The notes under the pieces are model-generated. The model saw only the letters and a program-made list of their open reading frames with translations, ran no database searches and had not been told where the DNA came from. From Palsa-295 sp963781105 (GTDB lineage Bacteria > Acidobacteriota > Terriglobia > Acidiferrales > UBA7541), in the NCBI GenBank assembly GCA_963781105.1, contig CAWAED010000006.1, positions 1 through 64,000 on the forward strand: a DNA stretch of 64,000 nt, read 5' to 3'. The position numbers and the translations under genes were made by a program. Positions 51,366 to 60,577 of the stretch are shown piece by piece (position 1 is the first letter of the stretch; every line of letters begins with the position of its first letter).

Positions 51366-53234
51366 ATGTCACATCGTTTGCTTGTGGCCGCTTTGTTGGT
51401 CGCTGCGATTGGTGTTGTCGGCTTGCCGGTTGCCTCAGCTTCGCCAGCGGCGGATCCGATCAGTTACGAATTGAAGTTCGAGCGTCCTAATACTCATTTG
51501 CTCGATGTGACGATCCACGTCGATTCTCTTTCTGGCGCGTCCGTAGATTTTGCGATCCCCGATTGGGCGCCCGGCTCTTACTACATCGAAAACTATGCGG
51601 CCAACGTGCAGCAGTTCCGCACGCACAGCAGCGAGGGGCGAGAGCTTTCCTGGCGCAAAACGGACAGCCAGACATGGCGCATCGAGCTCGCGGGCGCGAA
51701 GGCTGTAACCGTGGAATATCAAGTTTTTGCCAACACGCTGCAGAACAATATCGCGCAGTACAACGAGCACCACGCATTCATCGGCGGACCATCCCTGTGG
51801 ATGTACGTGGTGGGTGCGAAGGAGCGGCCGGCCACGCTTTCAATCGCCGTGCCGCAAGGATGGCGCGTGGCGACGGGCATGAGCCACACCTCGGCTAGCA
51901 CGTTTCAAGCGACCAATTACGATACGTTTGGGGATTGTCCGCTGGAGATTTCCGATTTTGCCGAGAAGGACTTCGAAGTTCTGGGCACCAAGTATCACGT
52001 GATCGTGGACGATGTGATCGGCCACAAGGACTTCACGAAATTCGTCGCTGATCTGCACAAAGCCGTCGCCACGATCGTTCCGATGTTCCAACCGGTAGCC
52101 GGCAATTCAACTCAGGCTGCTCCGTTCGCGGATTACTATTTTATTTTTCACGTTTGGCCGAAGACCGGCGGCGGCCTGGAGCACCTGAACTCCACGCAAA
52201 TAGATTTCTCGACCGACTGGGATTCGATGGAGCCCGTACCCGGCGTCGGCACGCAATATAATCTGAAGCTCTTTGTGGCCGCGCACGAATTCTTCCACGC
52301 CTGGAATGTGAAGCGCCTGCGCCCGTTGCCTTTGGGGCCGTTTGACTACACGCAGATGGTGCACACGCCGTCCTTGTGGATCTCCGAAGGATTGACCAGC
52401 TATTACGGCGAGTTGGCTCTCGAACGCGCCGGGCTGATTACGCCACAGCAATATCTAGAGAGCATCGGCGTGCTGATCACCAAGTTCGAACAGAGGCCGG
52501 GACGTTCCGAGCGCAGCATCGAGGACACCAGCTGGGATACCTGGTTCCCGCGCAACGGAGTGATTCAGCAGGCCAACAATCTGGAGAACACCTGGTACTC
52601 GTATTACGACGGTGGACAAATCATGGGCCACATCCTCGATTTCGCGATTCGCCAGAACACAAGCGACCAGAAATCGCTCGACGATTGGATGCGTTTGCTT
52701 TATTCCCGCTATGCGCTGCCGAAACCCGGTTTCCAGCCGGGCGATCCGATCAAGGCTGCGTCAGAAGTTGCCGGCGCAGACGAAAGCGATCTATTTACCC
52801 ATTATATTTCCGGCAAGGATCCGATTCCCTACGAGAAATATTTCGCGTACGCCGGGATTGCGGTGGAGAAGAAACTCGACGCGAGCAAGGCCTGGGACGG
52901 CATGGAGACTGCGAAGAATGACGGCGACGGCCGCGCCAAGATTCGCAACATTATTCCCGGCAGCCCCGCGGAAACGGGCGGACTTGATCGCGATGACGTA
53001 ATCTACGCGGTAGATAGCCGCGCCCTGGATTCCTCCGATGCGTTCACCAAGGAAATCGCCGCGCGCAAGCCTGGTGACACGGTGAAGATCACCGTGCTGC
53101 GTCTCGGGGAGTTCAAGGAATTTCCCGTCACGCTCGCAGCGAGTCCGTATCCCACCTACACGCTTAAGTCGATGGAGCATCCGACGGATCAGCAGAAGGC
53201 TATCTACAATTCGTGGCTGGGGATAAAGCAGTAA
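51366..53234 (+). CDS. M61-family exported glycyl-aminopeptidase-like protein (622 aa)
   Basis: Signal peptide MSHRLLVAALLVAAIGVVGL. The N-terminal beta domain is typical of M61 (DFAIPDWAPGSYYIENYAAN). The catalytic part has the zinc motif HEFFHAWN with His307 and His311, and the downstream Glu in WISEGLTSYYGEL. A C-terminal PDZ-like domain lies at about residues 510-600 (NIIPGSPAETGGLDRDDVIY). ATG at 51366 preferred because the signal begins there. Acts in the periplasm on peptides. Confidence 0.9.
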   Translation: MSHRLLVAALLVAAIGVVGLPVASASPAADPISYELKFERPNTHLLDVTIHVDSLSGASVDFAIPDWAPGSYYIENYAANVQQFRTHSSEGRELSWRKTDSQTWRIELAGAKAVTVEYQVFANTLQNNIAQYNEHHAFIGGPSLWMYVVGAKERPATLSIAVPQGWRVATGMSHTSASTFQATNYDTFGDCPLEISDFAEKDFEVLGTKYHVIVDDVIGHKDFTKFVADLHKAVATIVPMFQPVAGNSTQAAPFADYYFIFHVWPKTGGGLEHLNSTQIDFSTDWDSMEPVPGVGTQYNLKLFVAAHEFFHAWNVKRLRPLPLGPFDYTQMVHTPSLWISEGLTSYYGELALERAGLITPQQYLESIGVLITKFEQRPGRSERSIEDTSWDTWFPRNGVIQQANNLENTWYSYYDGGQIMGHILDFAIRQNTSDQKSLDDWMRLLYSRYALPKPGFQPGDPIKAASEVAGADESDLFTHYISGKDPIPYEKYFAYAGIAVEKKLDASKAWDGMETAKNDGDGRAKIRNIIPGSPAETGGLDRDDVIYAVDSRALDSSDAFTKEIAARKPGDTVKITVLRLGEFKEFPVTLAASPYPTYTLKSMEHPTDQQKAIYNSWLGIKQ

Positions 53235-53244
53235 AAACGTGCCG

Positions 53245-53262
53245 GGCGAGGCACGCCTCGCC
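53245..53262. terminator. Hairpin after the M61 gene
   Basis: GGCGAGGC and GCCTCGCC with a two-base loop, 10 bases after the peptidase stop. No T run follows, so it may end transcription poorly or be an extragenic palindrome. Confidence 0.4.
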
Positions 53263-53293
53263 TAGCTTGCTTTCGTGGCGCGTTCGACATCGC

Positions 53294-53319
53294 GAGTGCG
53301 GCGGCGCGCCGCCGCACTC
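53294..53319. repeat. 26-bp perfect palindrome
   Basis: The half site GAGTGCGGCGGCG is followed with no loop by its exact complement, in the gap between two converging transcription units. It may be an extragenic palindromic repeat of the host. Confidence 0.8.
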
Positions 53320-53332
53320 CATATGAGCCCGG

Positions 53333-53373
53333 GTAAAATAAAAAGGCCCGCTTCGATTGTTCGAAACGGGCCT
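53333..53373 (-). terminator. Intrinsic terminator of the ribosomal operon
   Basis: Read on the minus strand, AAGGCCCG pairs with CGGGCCTT around an inner TTCG/CGAA stem, followed by a TTTTATTTT run. It lies 26 bases after the rplQ stop, so it ends the spc-alpha transcript. Confidence 0.85.
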
Positions 53374-53398
53374 TCGTAATTTTGAACTGCTCGGAATA

Positions 53399-53842
53399 TT
53401 ACTTCGTTGACGCTACGGCTTCCTTCTCTTCTTCCGGAGCCTCGACTTCCTCTCTCCTACGCTGCTTCTTTTCTTTCTTCTTGAGCTCCGAACCGATGAA
53501 CTCGAGAATCGCGAGGTCCGCTCCATCGCCCAGTCGCCAACCGGCGTGGATGATGCGGGTATAACCGCCAGGGCGCTCGGCAAACCGCGGGGCGAGCACG
53601 TCGAAGAGCTTATCGGTTGCCGCGGGCGTCATCAGAAACGCAGCGGCCTGACGGCGCGCATGCAGCGAATCGCGCTTTCCTAGCGTGATCATCTTCTCCG
53701 CCAGCCGCCGCGTGGCCTTCGCGCGCAGGATGGTGGTGTGGATGCGTTCTTTTTCGATGAGGTTCGTCACCAGGTTGCGCAGCACGGCGCGACGATGCGC
53801 CGGCTGCTTCCCCAGTTTCGATCCGGACTTAAGGTGTCTCAT
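53399..53842 (-). CDS. rplQ: 50S ribosomal protein L17
   Basis: Core sequence MRHLKSGSKLGKQPAHRRAV and LIEKERIHTTILRAKATRRL is diagnostic. The C-terminal 30 residues form a Lys/Glu-rich tail (SELKKKEKKQRRREEVEAPE). Last gene of the operon, 37 bases after rpoA and just before the terminator. Confidence 0.95.
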   Translation of the reverse strand: MRHLKSGSKLGKQPAHRRAVLRNLVTNLIEKERIHTTILRAKATRRLAEKMITLGKRDSLHARRQAAAFLMTPAATDKLFDVLAPRFAERPGGYTRIIHAGWRLGDGADLAILEFIGSELKKKEKKQRRREEVEAPEEEKEAVASTK

Positions 53843-53879
53843 AGTCGCTTACCTTGGCTCCCGGCCGCGTGCAGCGGGG

Positions 53880-54911
53880 TTAAAGAGCCGTGGCGTCCCC
53901 CTCAGAAGGCGGAGGCGCGGTCTGGCTAGGCAGCGGCGGCCAGATGATGCGGCCGTGCTCGTCGAACTTCATGCCGAGGCTCAAGCCCATCTTGTGCAAG
54001 ATGTCCTTGATCTCATTCAGAGACTTGCGCCCGAAATTTTTGGTCTTCAGCATTTCGGATTCGGTCTTCTGCACCAGCTCGCGCAGGTTCTGAATGTTGG
54101 CGTTCTTCAAGCAGTTGTAAGAACGCACCGAAAGTTCCAGTTCCTCCACCGACCGGTCCAGATACTCCAGGCGCGGATCGCTGTAGTTTTCGATCACTTC
54201 TTCCGGCAGGTCCGGCGTTTCTTCGAAGTTGATGAAGATGCTCATGTGGTCCTTCACCAGCTTCGACGCCAGGCCGATCGCATCCTGCGGAGTGATCGCG
54301 GCGTTGGTCCAGACTTCGAGCGTGAGCTTTTCGTAGTCGGTCATCTGTCCCAAGCGAGCCGCTTCCACGGCGTAATTCACCTTGCGAACCGGCGAGTGCA
54401 CCGAGTCAATCGGGATGTAACCGATCGGCAGGTCTTCGTCGAAGTTGCGGTCGGCAGCCACGTAACCGCGGCCGTTCTTGACGCGCAATTCGAGTTCGAG
54501 TTTGCCGCCTTCGCTGACGGTGGCGATGTAAACGTTTTTGTCGAGCACCGCGATGTCCGCATCTTCTTCGATCTTCGCAGACGTCACAGGACCCGGCGTA
54601 TCAACGATCAGCGTGATCGTCTTCGGCTGGTCGGTGTTCAACTTCAGCGGAACCTGTTTCAGGTTCAGGATGATGTCCGTGGCATCTTCTACAACGCCCG
54701 GAATCGGCGAAAACTCGTGCAACACGCCTTCGATTTTTACCGCGGTGATGGCCGCGCCTTCAATCGAACTGAGCAGCGCGCGCCGCAGCGAATTACCGAC
54801 GGTGGTTCCCCAGCCGCGCTCGAAAGGCTGCGCTGAGAATTTCCCGTACTTGTCCGTCAATGTTTCCGGTTCTGCTGCCAACCGCTTTGGTTTCTGGAAG
54901 CCCTTCCACAT
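53880..54911 (-). CDS. rpoA: RNA polymerase alpha subunit
   Basis: The N-terminal dimerisation domain has FERGWGTTVGNSLRRALLSS, the usual alpha signature. The C-terminal domain ends with SVRSYNCLKNANIQNLRELV and FGRKSLNEIKDILHKMGLSL, which bind UP elements and activators. The ATG at 54911 gives AGGAGG ten bases upstream and starts at MWKGFQKPKRL; an ATG nine bases earlier is also possible. 343 aa. Confidence 0.95.
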   Translation of the reverse strand: MWKGFQKPKRLAAEPETLTDKYGKFSAQPFERGWGTTVGNSLRRALLSSIEGAAITAVKIEGVLHEFSPIPGVVEDATDIILNLKQVPLKLNTDQPKTITLIVDTPGPVTSAKIEEDADIAVLDKNVYIATVSEGGKLELELRVKNGRGYVAADRNFDEDLPIGYIPIDSVHSPVRKVNYAVEAARLGQMTDYEKLTLEVWTNAAITPQDAIGLASKLVKDHMSIFINFEETPDLPEEVIENYSDPRLEYLDRSVEELELSVRSYNCLKNANIQNLRELVQKTESEMLKTKNFGRKSLNEIKDILHKMGLSLGMKFDEHGRIIWPPLPSQTAPPPSEGDATAL

Positions 54912-54979
54912 CTTCGACATTCCTCCTGGCCCGCCCGCGGCGGACCTACAAACCACTTAACGTTGATAATTTCCTGGCA

Positions 54980-55612
54980 CTACTTCGAGTAAAGTTCGAC
55001 GATGAGCTGTTCGTTCATCGGCGGTGTCTGCACGTCTTCGCGACGCGGCAGCGCCACGACCCGGGCCTTGAAATTCGCCGGGTCGATATCCAGCCACGGG
55101 GCTACACCCTGGCTCTTCGCCAGATTGCGCGCTTCGAGGATCATCGCGTTCTCGTGCATGTTGTCTTTCAGCGCGATTTCATCGCCCACGTTGACCAGAT
55201 AGCTGGGAATGTTGACCTTCTGGCCCTTCACGCGAATGTGCCCATGCAGCACGAGCTGCCGCGCTTGCGAACGCGAGCCGGCAATGCCCATGCGATAGAT
55301 CACGTTGTCCAGACGGCGCTCCAGCATCACCATCAGGTTCGAGCCGGTGGGGCCCTTGGTGCGCACGGCTTTCTCGAAATAGTTGCGGAATTGCCGCTCG
55401 AGCAGGCCGTAGGTGCGCTTCACCTTCTGCTTTTCGCGCAACTGCACGCCGTAGCCCACCATCTTTGCCCGCCGGGCCTGGCCGTGCTGCCCGGGAACGA
55501 AATTGCGCTTCTCGATCGCGCACTTTTCTGTAAAACACCGCAGGCCTTTCAAGAAGAGTTTTTGCCCTTCTCTTCGGCACAGCCGGCAGACTGCTTCACG
55601 ATGTCTTGCCAA
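54980..55612 (-). CDS. rpsD: 30S ribosomal protein S4
   Basis: Primary 16S binder. The N-terminus has CRLCRREGQKLFLKGLRC and a fourth Cys in TEKCAIEKR, the zinc-binding S4 form. The S4 RNA-binding domain is LERRLDNVIYRMGIAGSRSQ. Starts at TTG (55612) after GAGAAGG. 210 aa. Confidence 0.95.
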   Translation of the reverse strand: MARHREAVCRLCRREGQKLFLKGLRCFTEKCAIEKRNFVPGQHGQARRAKMVGYGVQLREKQKVKRTYGLLERQFRNYFEKAVRTKGPTGSNLMVMLERRLDNVIYRMGIAGSRSQARQLVLHGHIRVKGQKVNIPSYLVNVGDEIALKDNMHENAMILEARNLAKSQGVAPWLDIDPANFKARVVALPRREDVQTPPMNEQLIVELYSK

Positions 55613-55662
55613 GTCCTTCTCTCCTTTGGTTCAGCTCCAAAACTTTCAAACCTGCGGGCCGG

Positions 55663-56124
55663 TTATACGCGGCGGCGCTTGGGCGGACGGCAACCGTTGT
55701 GCGGAACCGGCGTCACGTCCTTGATCGCATTGATGTGCAAGCCTGAAGAAGCCAGGGCGCGCACTGCGGATTCGCGTCCGGCGCCCGGACCCTTCACGCG
55801 CACTTCCACCGATTTCATGCCGTATTGATCGCGCGCCACGCCCGCCGCCGTCGCGGCCGCTTGCTGCGCCGCATAGGGCGTGCCTTTGCGAGAGCCCTTG
55901 AAGCCCACCGAGCCGGCCGAAGACCAGCTCACTGCGCGGCCGTCGGGATCGGTGAGCGTCACGATCGTGTTGTTGAACGTCGCCTGGATGCAGACCACGC
56001 CATGCGGCACCACGCGCTTCTCGCGCTTCTTGCGAAATTCCTTTTTGCGCTTGGAAGCAGCCTTCGCTCCCGCTGCCGGCGCTGCTCCTGGTGCTGCCGC
56101 TGCGTCTTTGGGTTCTTTTGCCAC
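55663..56124 (-). CDS. rpsK: 30S ribosomal protein S11
   Basis: Core motifs VCIQATFNNTIVTLTDPDGR and IKDVTPVPHNGCRPPKRRRV. An N-terminal extension of about 35 residues rich in Ala and Lys is present before the conserved core. 50 bases before rpsD. Confidence 0.95.
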   Translation of the reverse strand: MAKEPKDAAAAPGAAPAAGAKAASKRKKEFRKKREKRVVPHGVVCIQATFNNTIVTLTDPDGRAVSWSSAGSVGFKGSRKGTPYAAQQAAATAAGVARDQYGMKSVEVRVKGPGAGRESAVRALASSGLHINAIKDVTPVPHNGCRPPKRRRV

Positions 56125-56179
56125 GCTTGTCTCTCTCCTGTCATTCTTAACCGTTTAATTCTTTCGCCGGCTTTACTGC

Positions 56180-56563
56180 TTACTTGCGCGGCGCGATCTT
56201 CTTTGCCGCCACAGCGCCCTTGCGCGGACCTTTGCGCGTGCGCGCGTTGGTGTGCGTGCGCTGCCCGCGGACCGGCAGATTGCGCCGGTGACGCAGTCCC
56301 CGGTAAGCCTGAATTTCAATCAGGCGCCGGATGTTCATCTGCGTTTCCTTGCGCAGGTCGCCTTCGATGCCGCCTTCGGATTCAATGGCCGCGCGCAGGC
56401 GGGTCACTTCATCTTCAGTCAATTCCTTGATCTTCTTGGTGTGATCCACCTTGGCTTTATCGGCGAGCTCGCGAGCGCGCGCCTGTCCGATACCGTAGAT
56501 GGACGTGAGCCCAATCCAGAGTCGCTTATTCGGCGGTAGATCCACACCTGCGATGCGAGCCAT
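56180..56563 (-). CDS. rpsM: 30S ribosomal protein S13
   Basis: Starts MARIAGVDLPPNKRLWIGLT with YGIGQARARELADKA, and has the C-terminal RGLRHRRNLPVRGQRTHTNA that contacts the P-site tRNA. 127 aa. Confidence 0.95.
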   Translation of the reverse strand: MARIAGVDLPPNKRLWIGLTSIYGIGQARARELADKAKVDHTKKIKELTEDEVTRLRAAIESEGGIEGDLRKETQMNIRRLIEIQAYRGLRHRRNLPVRGQRTHTNARTRKGPRKGAVAAKKIAPRK

Positions 56564-56575
56564 AAAGTTTTCCCC

Positions 56576-56689
56576 TTATCCCTGGCGCTGGCGGTGCTTG
56601 GCGTTCGTGCAGATCACCCGCACCACGCCGCGCCGATGCACGATCTTGCACTTCATGCAGATTTTCTTTACCGATGCACGTACCTTCAT
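56576..56689 (-). CDS. rpmJ: 50S ribosomal protein L36
   Basis: 37-residue protein reading MKVRASVKKICMKCKIVHRR and ending CTNAKHRQRQG, with the C-x2-C-x12-C-x4-H zinc pattern of L36. 12 bases before rpsM. Too short for many gene callers. Confidence 0.95.
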   Translation of the reverse strand: MKVRASVKKICMKCKIVHRRGVVRVICTNAKHRQRQG

Positions 56690-56728
56690 GTTCGACTCCG
56701 TTCCCCTGTTTCCTGTTCTTGCTTCGGA

Positions 56729-56992
56729 CTACTTGTATCTGTAAACGATCCTGCCGCGCGTGAGATCGTAGGGCGAAAGCTCAACGGCCACGCGGTCTCC
56801 CGACAGGATGCGAATGAAATTCTTGCGCATCTTTCCCGAAATGTGGGCCAGCACCTGGTGCTTATTTTCCAGCTCGACGCGAAACATGGCGTTCGGGAGC
56901 GGTTCGATCACCGTGGCCATCACTTCGATGGCGTCTTCTTTTCCGCTTCCTTCGCCCGGTTTCTTCTTGTCCTGCTCTGGCCTTGGTTTCAT
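56729..56992 (-). CDS. infA: Translation initiation factor IF-1
   Basis: Single S1-like OB fold: EVMATVIEPLPNAMFRVELE, HISGKMRKNFIRILSGDRVA and DLTRGRIVYRYK. About 20 extra charged residues precede the usual start, so the true start could be internal, though no better ribosome site is seen. 87 aa. Confidence 0.9.
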   Translation of the reverse strand: MKPRPEQDKKKPGEGSGKEDAIEVMATVIEPLPNAMFRVELENKHQVLAHISGKMRKNFIRILSGDRVAVELSPYDLTRGRIVYRYK

Positions 56993-57035
56993 GCGCTCCT
57001 GTCTGCGACTTCCGAAAATTCCCGCTACTCGATCT

Positions 57036-57809
57036 TTACCAAACCGGCCCCGCCGCTTCTTTCGGCCGCGTCAGAATCCATGGGCCGTTCTTGGTTACCG
57101 CGACGGTGTGCTCGAAGTGCGCCGAATCACTACCGTCTGCCGTTACCGCGGTCCACTCATCATCCAGCACCCGCACGCCGGGACCGCCCGTATTCACCAT
57201 GGGCTCGATCGCCAGCACCATGCCCTCTTGCAGCCGCGCCCCCTGTCCCGGTGTGCCGTAATTCGGGAGCTGCGGGTCTTCATGCATCTTGGTGCCGATA
57301 CCGTGACCCACAAACTCGCGCACTACCGAGTAACCGTTCTTCTCGACCCATTGCTGCACCGCGGCAGAGACATCACCCAAGCGGTTTCCCGGCCGGACTT
57401 TGTCAATCGCGTGTTCCAGCGATTCGCGCGTCACCCGCAGTAGCTTCTCGCGCTCTGGCGTAATCTTGCCCACCGGCACCGTGAGCGCCGCGTCGCCGAA
57501 GTAGCCCTCCAGCTCGACGCCAAAATCCATCGAGAGGATGTCGCCTTCACGCAGCTTCCGCGCCGGCGAAGGAATCCCGTGCACCACTTCCTGATTGATC
57601 GAGGTGCACACCGAACCCGGATACCCGCGATAGCCCTTGAACGCTGGCCGCGCGCCCTGCTTCGCCGTGTATTTCTCGGCGAACTCATCGAGCTCTTTGG
57701 TCGAAATGCCCGGCCGAATCATCGTGCGCATTTCGGCCAACGCCGTCCAGACGATCTGTCCCGCGCGGTACATCTTCTCGAGCTCAGCAGGCGACTTACA
57801 GATAACCAT
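57036..57809 (-). CDS. map: Methionine aminopeptidase, type I
   Basis: Removes initiator methionine. Metal ligands: Asp in DILSMDFGVELEGYFGDAAL, His in VREFVGHGIGTKMHEDPQLP, Glu in MVLAIEPM and Glu in SAHFEHTVAV. 257 aa. Overlaps adk by 14 bases. Confidence 0.95.
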   Translation of the reverse strand: MVICKSPAELEKMYRAGQIVWTALAEMRTMIRPGISTKELDEFAEKYTAKQGARPAFKGYRGYPGSVCTSINQEVVHGIPSPARKLREGDILSMDFGVELEGYFGDAALTVPVGKITPEREKLLRVTRESLEHAIDKVRPGNRLGDVSAAVQQWVEKNGYSVVREFVGHGIGTKMHEDPQLPNYGTPGQGARLQEGMVLAIEPMVNTGGPGVRVLDDEWTAVTADGSDSAHFEHTVAVTKNGPWILTRPKEAAGPVW

Positions 57810-58476
57810 CGCGTCCTTCCGCGCGCTTGAGAATATCGTTCAACGCGCGGGTCACTTCCTCCACGTTTGCATCGCCGTTCACGACTTCCAGCACGCCATG
57901 CGTCCGGTAGTAATCCGCCAGCGGCATGGTTTGCCGCTCGTACGCGGCGAAGCGCTCCTTGACGATTTCCGGGCGATCGTCGTCGCGCTGCACCAGCCTG
58001 CCGCCGTCGTTATCGCAAACCCCGGGCACTCGCGGCGGCCGTTCGAGAACGTTGTACGTCTCGCCGCCTACCGAGCACGTCCAGCGGCCGGCGACGCGCC
58101 GCACCAGCGTCTCCGGGCTTACCCGAAACTCGATCACCAGCGGCAATCCCAACCCGCGCCGCTGCAGAATCGCGTTCAGTTCTTCGGCCTGCGGCAGCGT
58201 GCGCGGAAAGCCGTCGAAGATAAAACCGTTCGCACAATCCCGGAGCGACAGCCGCTCTTCGACCATTCCAAGCACGATCTGGTCCGGCACCAGATCACCA
58301 CGCTCCATAATGGGCTTGGCAAGCAGCCCCGCCGGTGTACCGCGCGTGACGGCGTCGCGCAGCATATCGCCGGTGGAAAGATGCGGAACACTCAGCTGCT
58401 GCGCCATGCGCTTAGCCTGGGTGCCCTTCCCGGCTCCCGGCGGCCCTAAGAAAATCAACGCCCGTTTGAGCGCCAT
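57796..58476 (-). CDS. adk: Adenylate kinase
   Basis: P-loop LIFLGPPGAGKGTQAKRMAQ, AMP site STGDMLRDAV and DGFPRTLPQAEEL, LID domain with CSVGGETYN and CDNDGG in place of a full four-Cys zinc set. ATG at 58476 gives the normal N-terminus; the frame opens 60 bases earlier inside secY. 226 aa. Confidence 0.95.
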   Translation of the reverse strand: MALKRALIFLGPPGAGKGTQAKRMAQQLSVPHLSTGDMLRDAVTRGTPAGLLAKPIMERGDLVPDQIVLGMVEERLSLRDCANGFIFDGFPRTLPQAEELNAILQRRGLGLPLVIEFRVSPETLVRRVAGRWTCSVGGETYNVLERPPRVPGVCDNDGGRLVQRDDDRPEIVKERFAAYERQTMPLADYYRTHGVLEVVNGDANVEEVTRALNDILKRAEGRDGYL

Positions 58477-58498
58477 CCTCACCGCCGAAAAATCGTCA

Positions 58499-59902
58499 TT
58501 AACTGCGGCGACCCCGGACCCGGCCCTTGCGCACAAACCCGTCGTAATTCCTCATCACCAGCTGCGCTTCGAGCTGCTGCACCGTATCCATCGCCACACC
58601 CACTACGATCAGCAGCGAAGTGCCGCCGAAATAGAACTGCACGTTCAGGCCGTCCAGCACGAACCGCCACATGTGCGTGTCAAACCAGTTTCCCACCAGC
58701 CACAAATGCTGCAGGTGGATGCCGGAAATCATCCATTCGGGCAGCAAGCAAACCACCGCGAGGTAGACGCCGCCCACGAACGTCAACCGCGTCAAGATGC
58801 GGTTGATGTACTCGGAAGTGTTTCGCCCCGGACGAATTCCCGGAACGAATCCGCCGTACTTCCGCATGTTGTCCGCCAGCTCCGTGGGATTGAAAATAAT
58901 GCCCACGTAGAAAAACGCGAAAAATATGATCAGCGTCACATAGATCAGCGTGTAGAGCGGCTCGCCCCACTTGATCATGTTCGCGAAGCGCGTAAAGAAC
59001 GGCGACTTGTTCTGAAAGAACAGCGCCAGCGTCTGCGGAAAAGTCAGCAAGGAGCTGGCGAAAATCGGCGGAATCACGCCGCCGGAATTCACGCGCAGCG
59101 GCAGATACGTCATCTGCCCGCCCATCACCTTGCGTCCCATCACGCGCTTGGCGTATTGCACCGGAATGCGCCGCTGCCCGCCCTCCACAAACACGATGAA
59201 CGCGACAACCGCAAACATCAGTATGATCAAGCCCACGATCGCGATCGGGGTGAACGAGCCCCACTGCTGTGTGGTGGCCTTCAGGTAAAGATCACGCACC
59301 GCGTTCGGCAAACCCACCACGATACCCGCGAAAATGATCAGCGACATGCCGTTGCCGATACCGCGCTCGCTGATCTGCTCGCCCAGCCACATGATGAACG
59401 CCGAACCCGTGGTCAGGGTAAGAACGGTCATCAGCACAAATCGCCAGCCGGGATGATAGACCAGCGCTTGACCGTTCATGTTCTGCAGGGTCAGCGTCTT
59501 GGCAATCGTGAACGACTGGAACACGCTGAGGATGATCGTCAAGTAGCGCGTGTATTGCGTGATCTTCCTGCGGCCCAGTTCGCCTTCCTTTTGCAAACGC
59601 TCGAGGTAAGGCCATACCACCACCATCAATTGCAAAATAATGGACGCCGTGATGTACGGCATGATGCCCAACGCAAAAATCGTCAGGCGGCGCAGGTTGC
59701 CGCCGCTAAATAAGTCAATCAGTCCAAGGACCGATCCTTGTCCCTGCTGGAAAAGCTGCTGCAGCAATTCCGTATTGATTCCAGGCGTCGGAATATGCCC
59801 GCCCAGCCGGTACACGGCGAGCAGAGCAAGTGTAAACAGCACGCGATTGCGCAAATCCGGCGTGCTGAATATGTTCCGAAATGCCTGAACCAGCTTGTTC
59901 AT
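58499..59902 (-). CDS. secY: Protein translocase subunit SecY
   Basis: Ten-span channel. Signatures: LALLAVYRLGGHIPTPGIN in helix 1, the plug region with GGNLRRLTIFALGIMPYITA, and late helices FVPGIRPGRNTSEYINRILT and LLIVVGVAMDTVQQLEAQLV. 467 aa. Start overlaps rplO's stop as ATGA. Confidence 0.95.
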   Translation of the reverse strand: MNKLVQAFRNIFSTPDLRNRVLFTLALLAVYRLGGHIPTPGINTELLQQLFQQGQGSVLGLIDLFSGGNLRRLTIFALGIMPYITASIILQLMVVVWPYLERLQKEGELGRRKITQYTRYLTIILSVFQSFTIAKTLTLQNMNGQALVYHPGWRFVLMTVLTLTTGSAFIMWLGEQISERGIGNGMSLIIFAGIVVGLPNAVRDLYLKATTQQWGSFTPIAIVGLIILMFAVVAFIVFVEGGQRRIPVQYAKRVMGRKVMGGQMTYLPLRVNSGGVIPPIFASSLLTFPQTLALFFQNKSPFFTRFANMIKWGEPLYTLIYVTLIIFFAFFYVGIIFNPTELADNMRKYGGFVPGIRPGRNTSEYINRILTRLTFVGGVYLAVVCLLPEWMISGIHLQHLWLVGNWFDTHMWRFVLDGLNVQFYFGGTSLLIVVGVAMDTVQQLEAQLVMRNYDGFVRKGRVRGRRS

Positions 59903-60354
59903 CGCAGGACTTCGACCTTGCCGCCGGCGGCCGCGATTTTCTCTTCCGCCGACTTGCTGAACGCATGCGCTTGCACCGTCAGCGCTACCTTCAGTTCACC
60001 ATCGCCTAAAATCTTCAGGCTTTCGCGCTTGACGCGCAGCACGCCTAGCCCGTACAGCAGGTCCGGCGAGATCGTGTCACCCGCCGAAAATACGTTGAGG
60101 CTCTCGACGTTGATCACCGCGTAAGTCTTCGAATGCGGCGCCGAAAATCCGCGCTTCGGCAGTCGCCGGTGCAGGGGCATCTGGCCGCCCTCAAATCCCG
60201 GCCGTCGCGAATAACCGCGGCGAGACTGCTGGCCTTTGTTTCCCGCGCCGGAAGTCTTGCCCATCTTCGAGCCCATGCCGCGACCTACGCGCACCTTGCG
60301 ATGACGCGAGCCGCGCGGCGGCTTCAAATTCGATAATGTCGGTTTCTGTGCCAT
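59899..60354 (-). CDS. rplO: 50S ribosomal protein L15
   Basis: N-terminal basic glycine-rich tail LKPPRGSRHRKVRVGRGMGS and GYSRRPGFEGGQMPLHRRLP, then the globular C-terminal domain with KRGFSAPHSKTYAVINVESL. 151 aa. 2 bases after rpmD. Confidence 0.95.
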   Translation of the reverse strand: MAQKPTLSNLKPPRGSRHRKVRVGRGMGSKMGKTSGAGNKGQQSRRGYSRRPGFEGGQMPLHRRLPKRGFSAPHSKTYAVINVESLNVFSAGDTISPDLLYGLGVLRVKRESLKILGDGELKVALTVQAHAFSKSAEEKIAAAGGKVEVLR

Positions 60355-60356
60355 TC

Positions 60357-60557
60357 TCAGCCCTCAATCACCACAAGATGGTGCACGCGCGCGATCATGC
60401 CGCGGATCGACGGAGTGTCCTGCACTTCCAGCACTTGCTGCATGCGCCGGAAGCCCAGCCCGCGAACGGTCTGGCGCATGTCCCGCGGACAGCCGATAAA
60501 GCTGCGCACCCACTTGATTTTTAACGTTCCCGATTTCTTCTTGGTCGTTGTCGTCAT
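60357..60557 (-). CDS. rpmD: 50S ribosomal protein L30
   Basis: Sixty-six residues: LKIKWVRSFIGCPRDMRQTV and GLGFRRMQQVLEVQDTPSIR with MIARVHHLVVIE match bacterial L30. ATG at 60557, just after rpsE. It lies inside a longer frame starting at 61022 that is a shadow of rpsE. Confidence 0.95.
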   Translation of the reverse strand: MTTTTKKKSGTLKIKWVRSFIGCPRDMRQTVRGLGFRRMQQVLEVQDTPSIRGMIARVHHLVVIEG

Positions 60558-60577
60558 GTTCGTTGCCCGCAGCCGTC

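Noticed and set aside
57926..59713. 595-codon plus-strand ORF opposite adk and secY
   Set aside because: Antisense shadow; His/Gln/Arg-rich with no recognisable domain.
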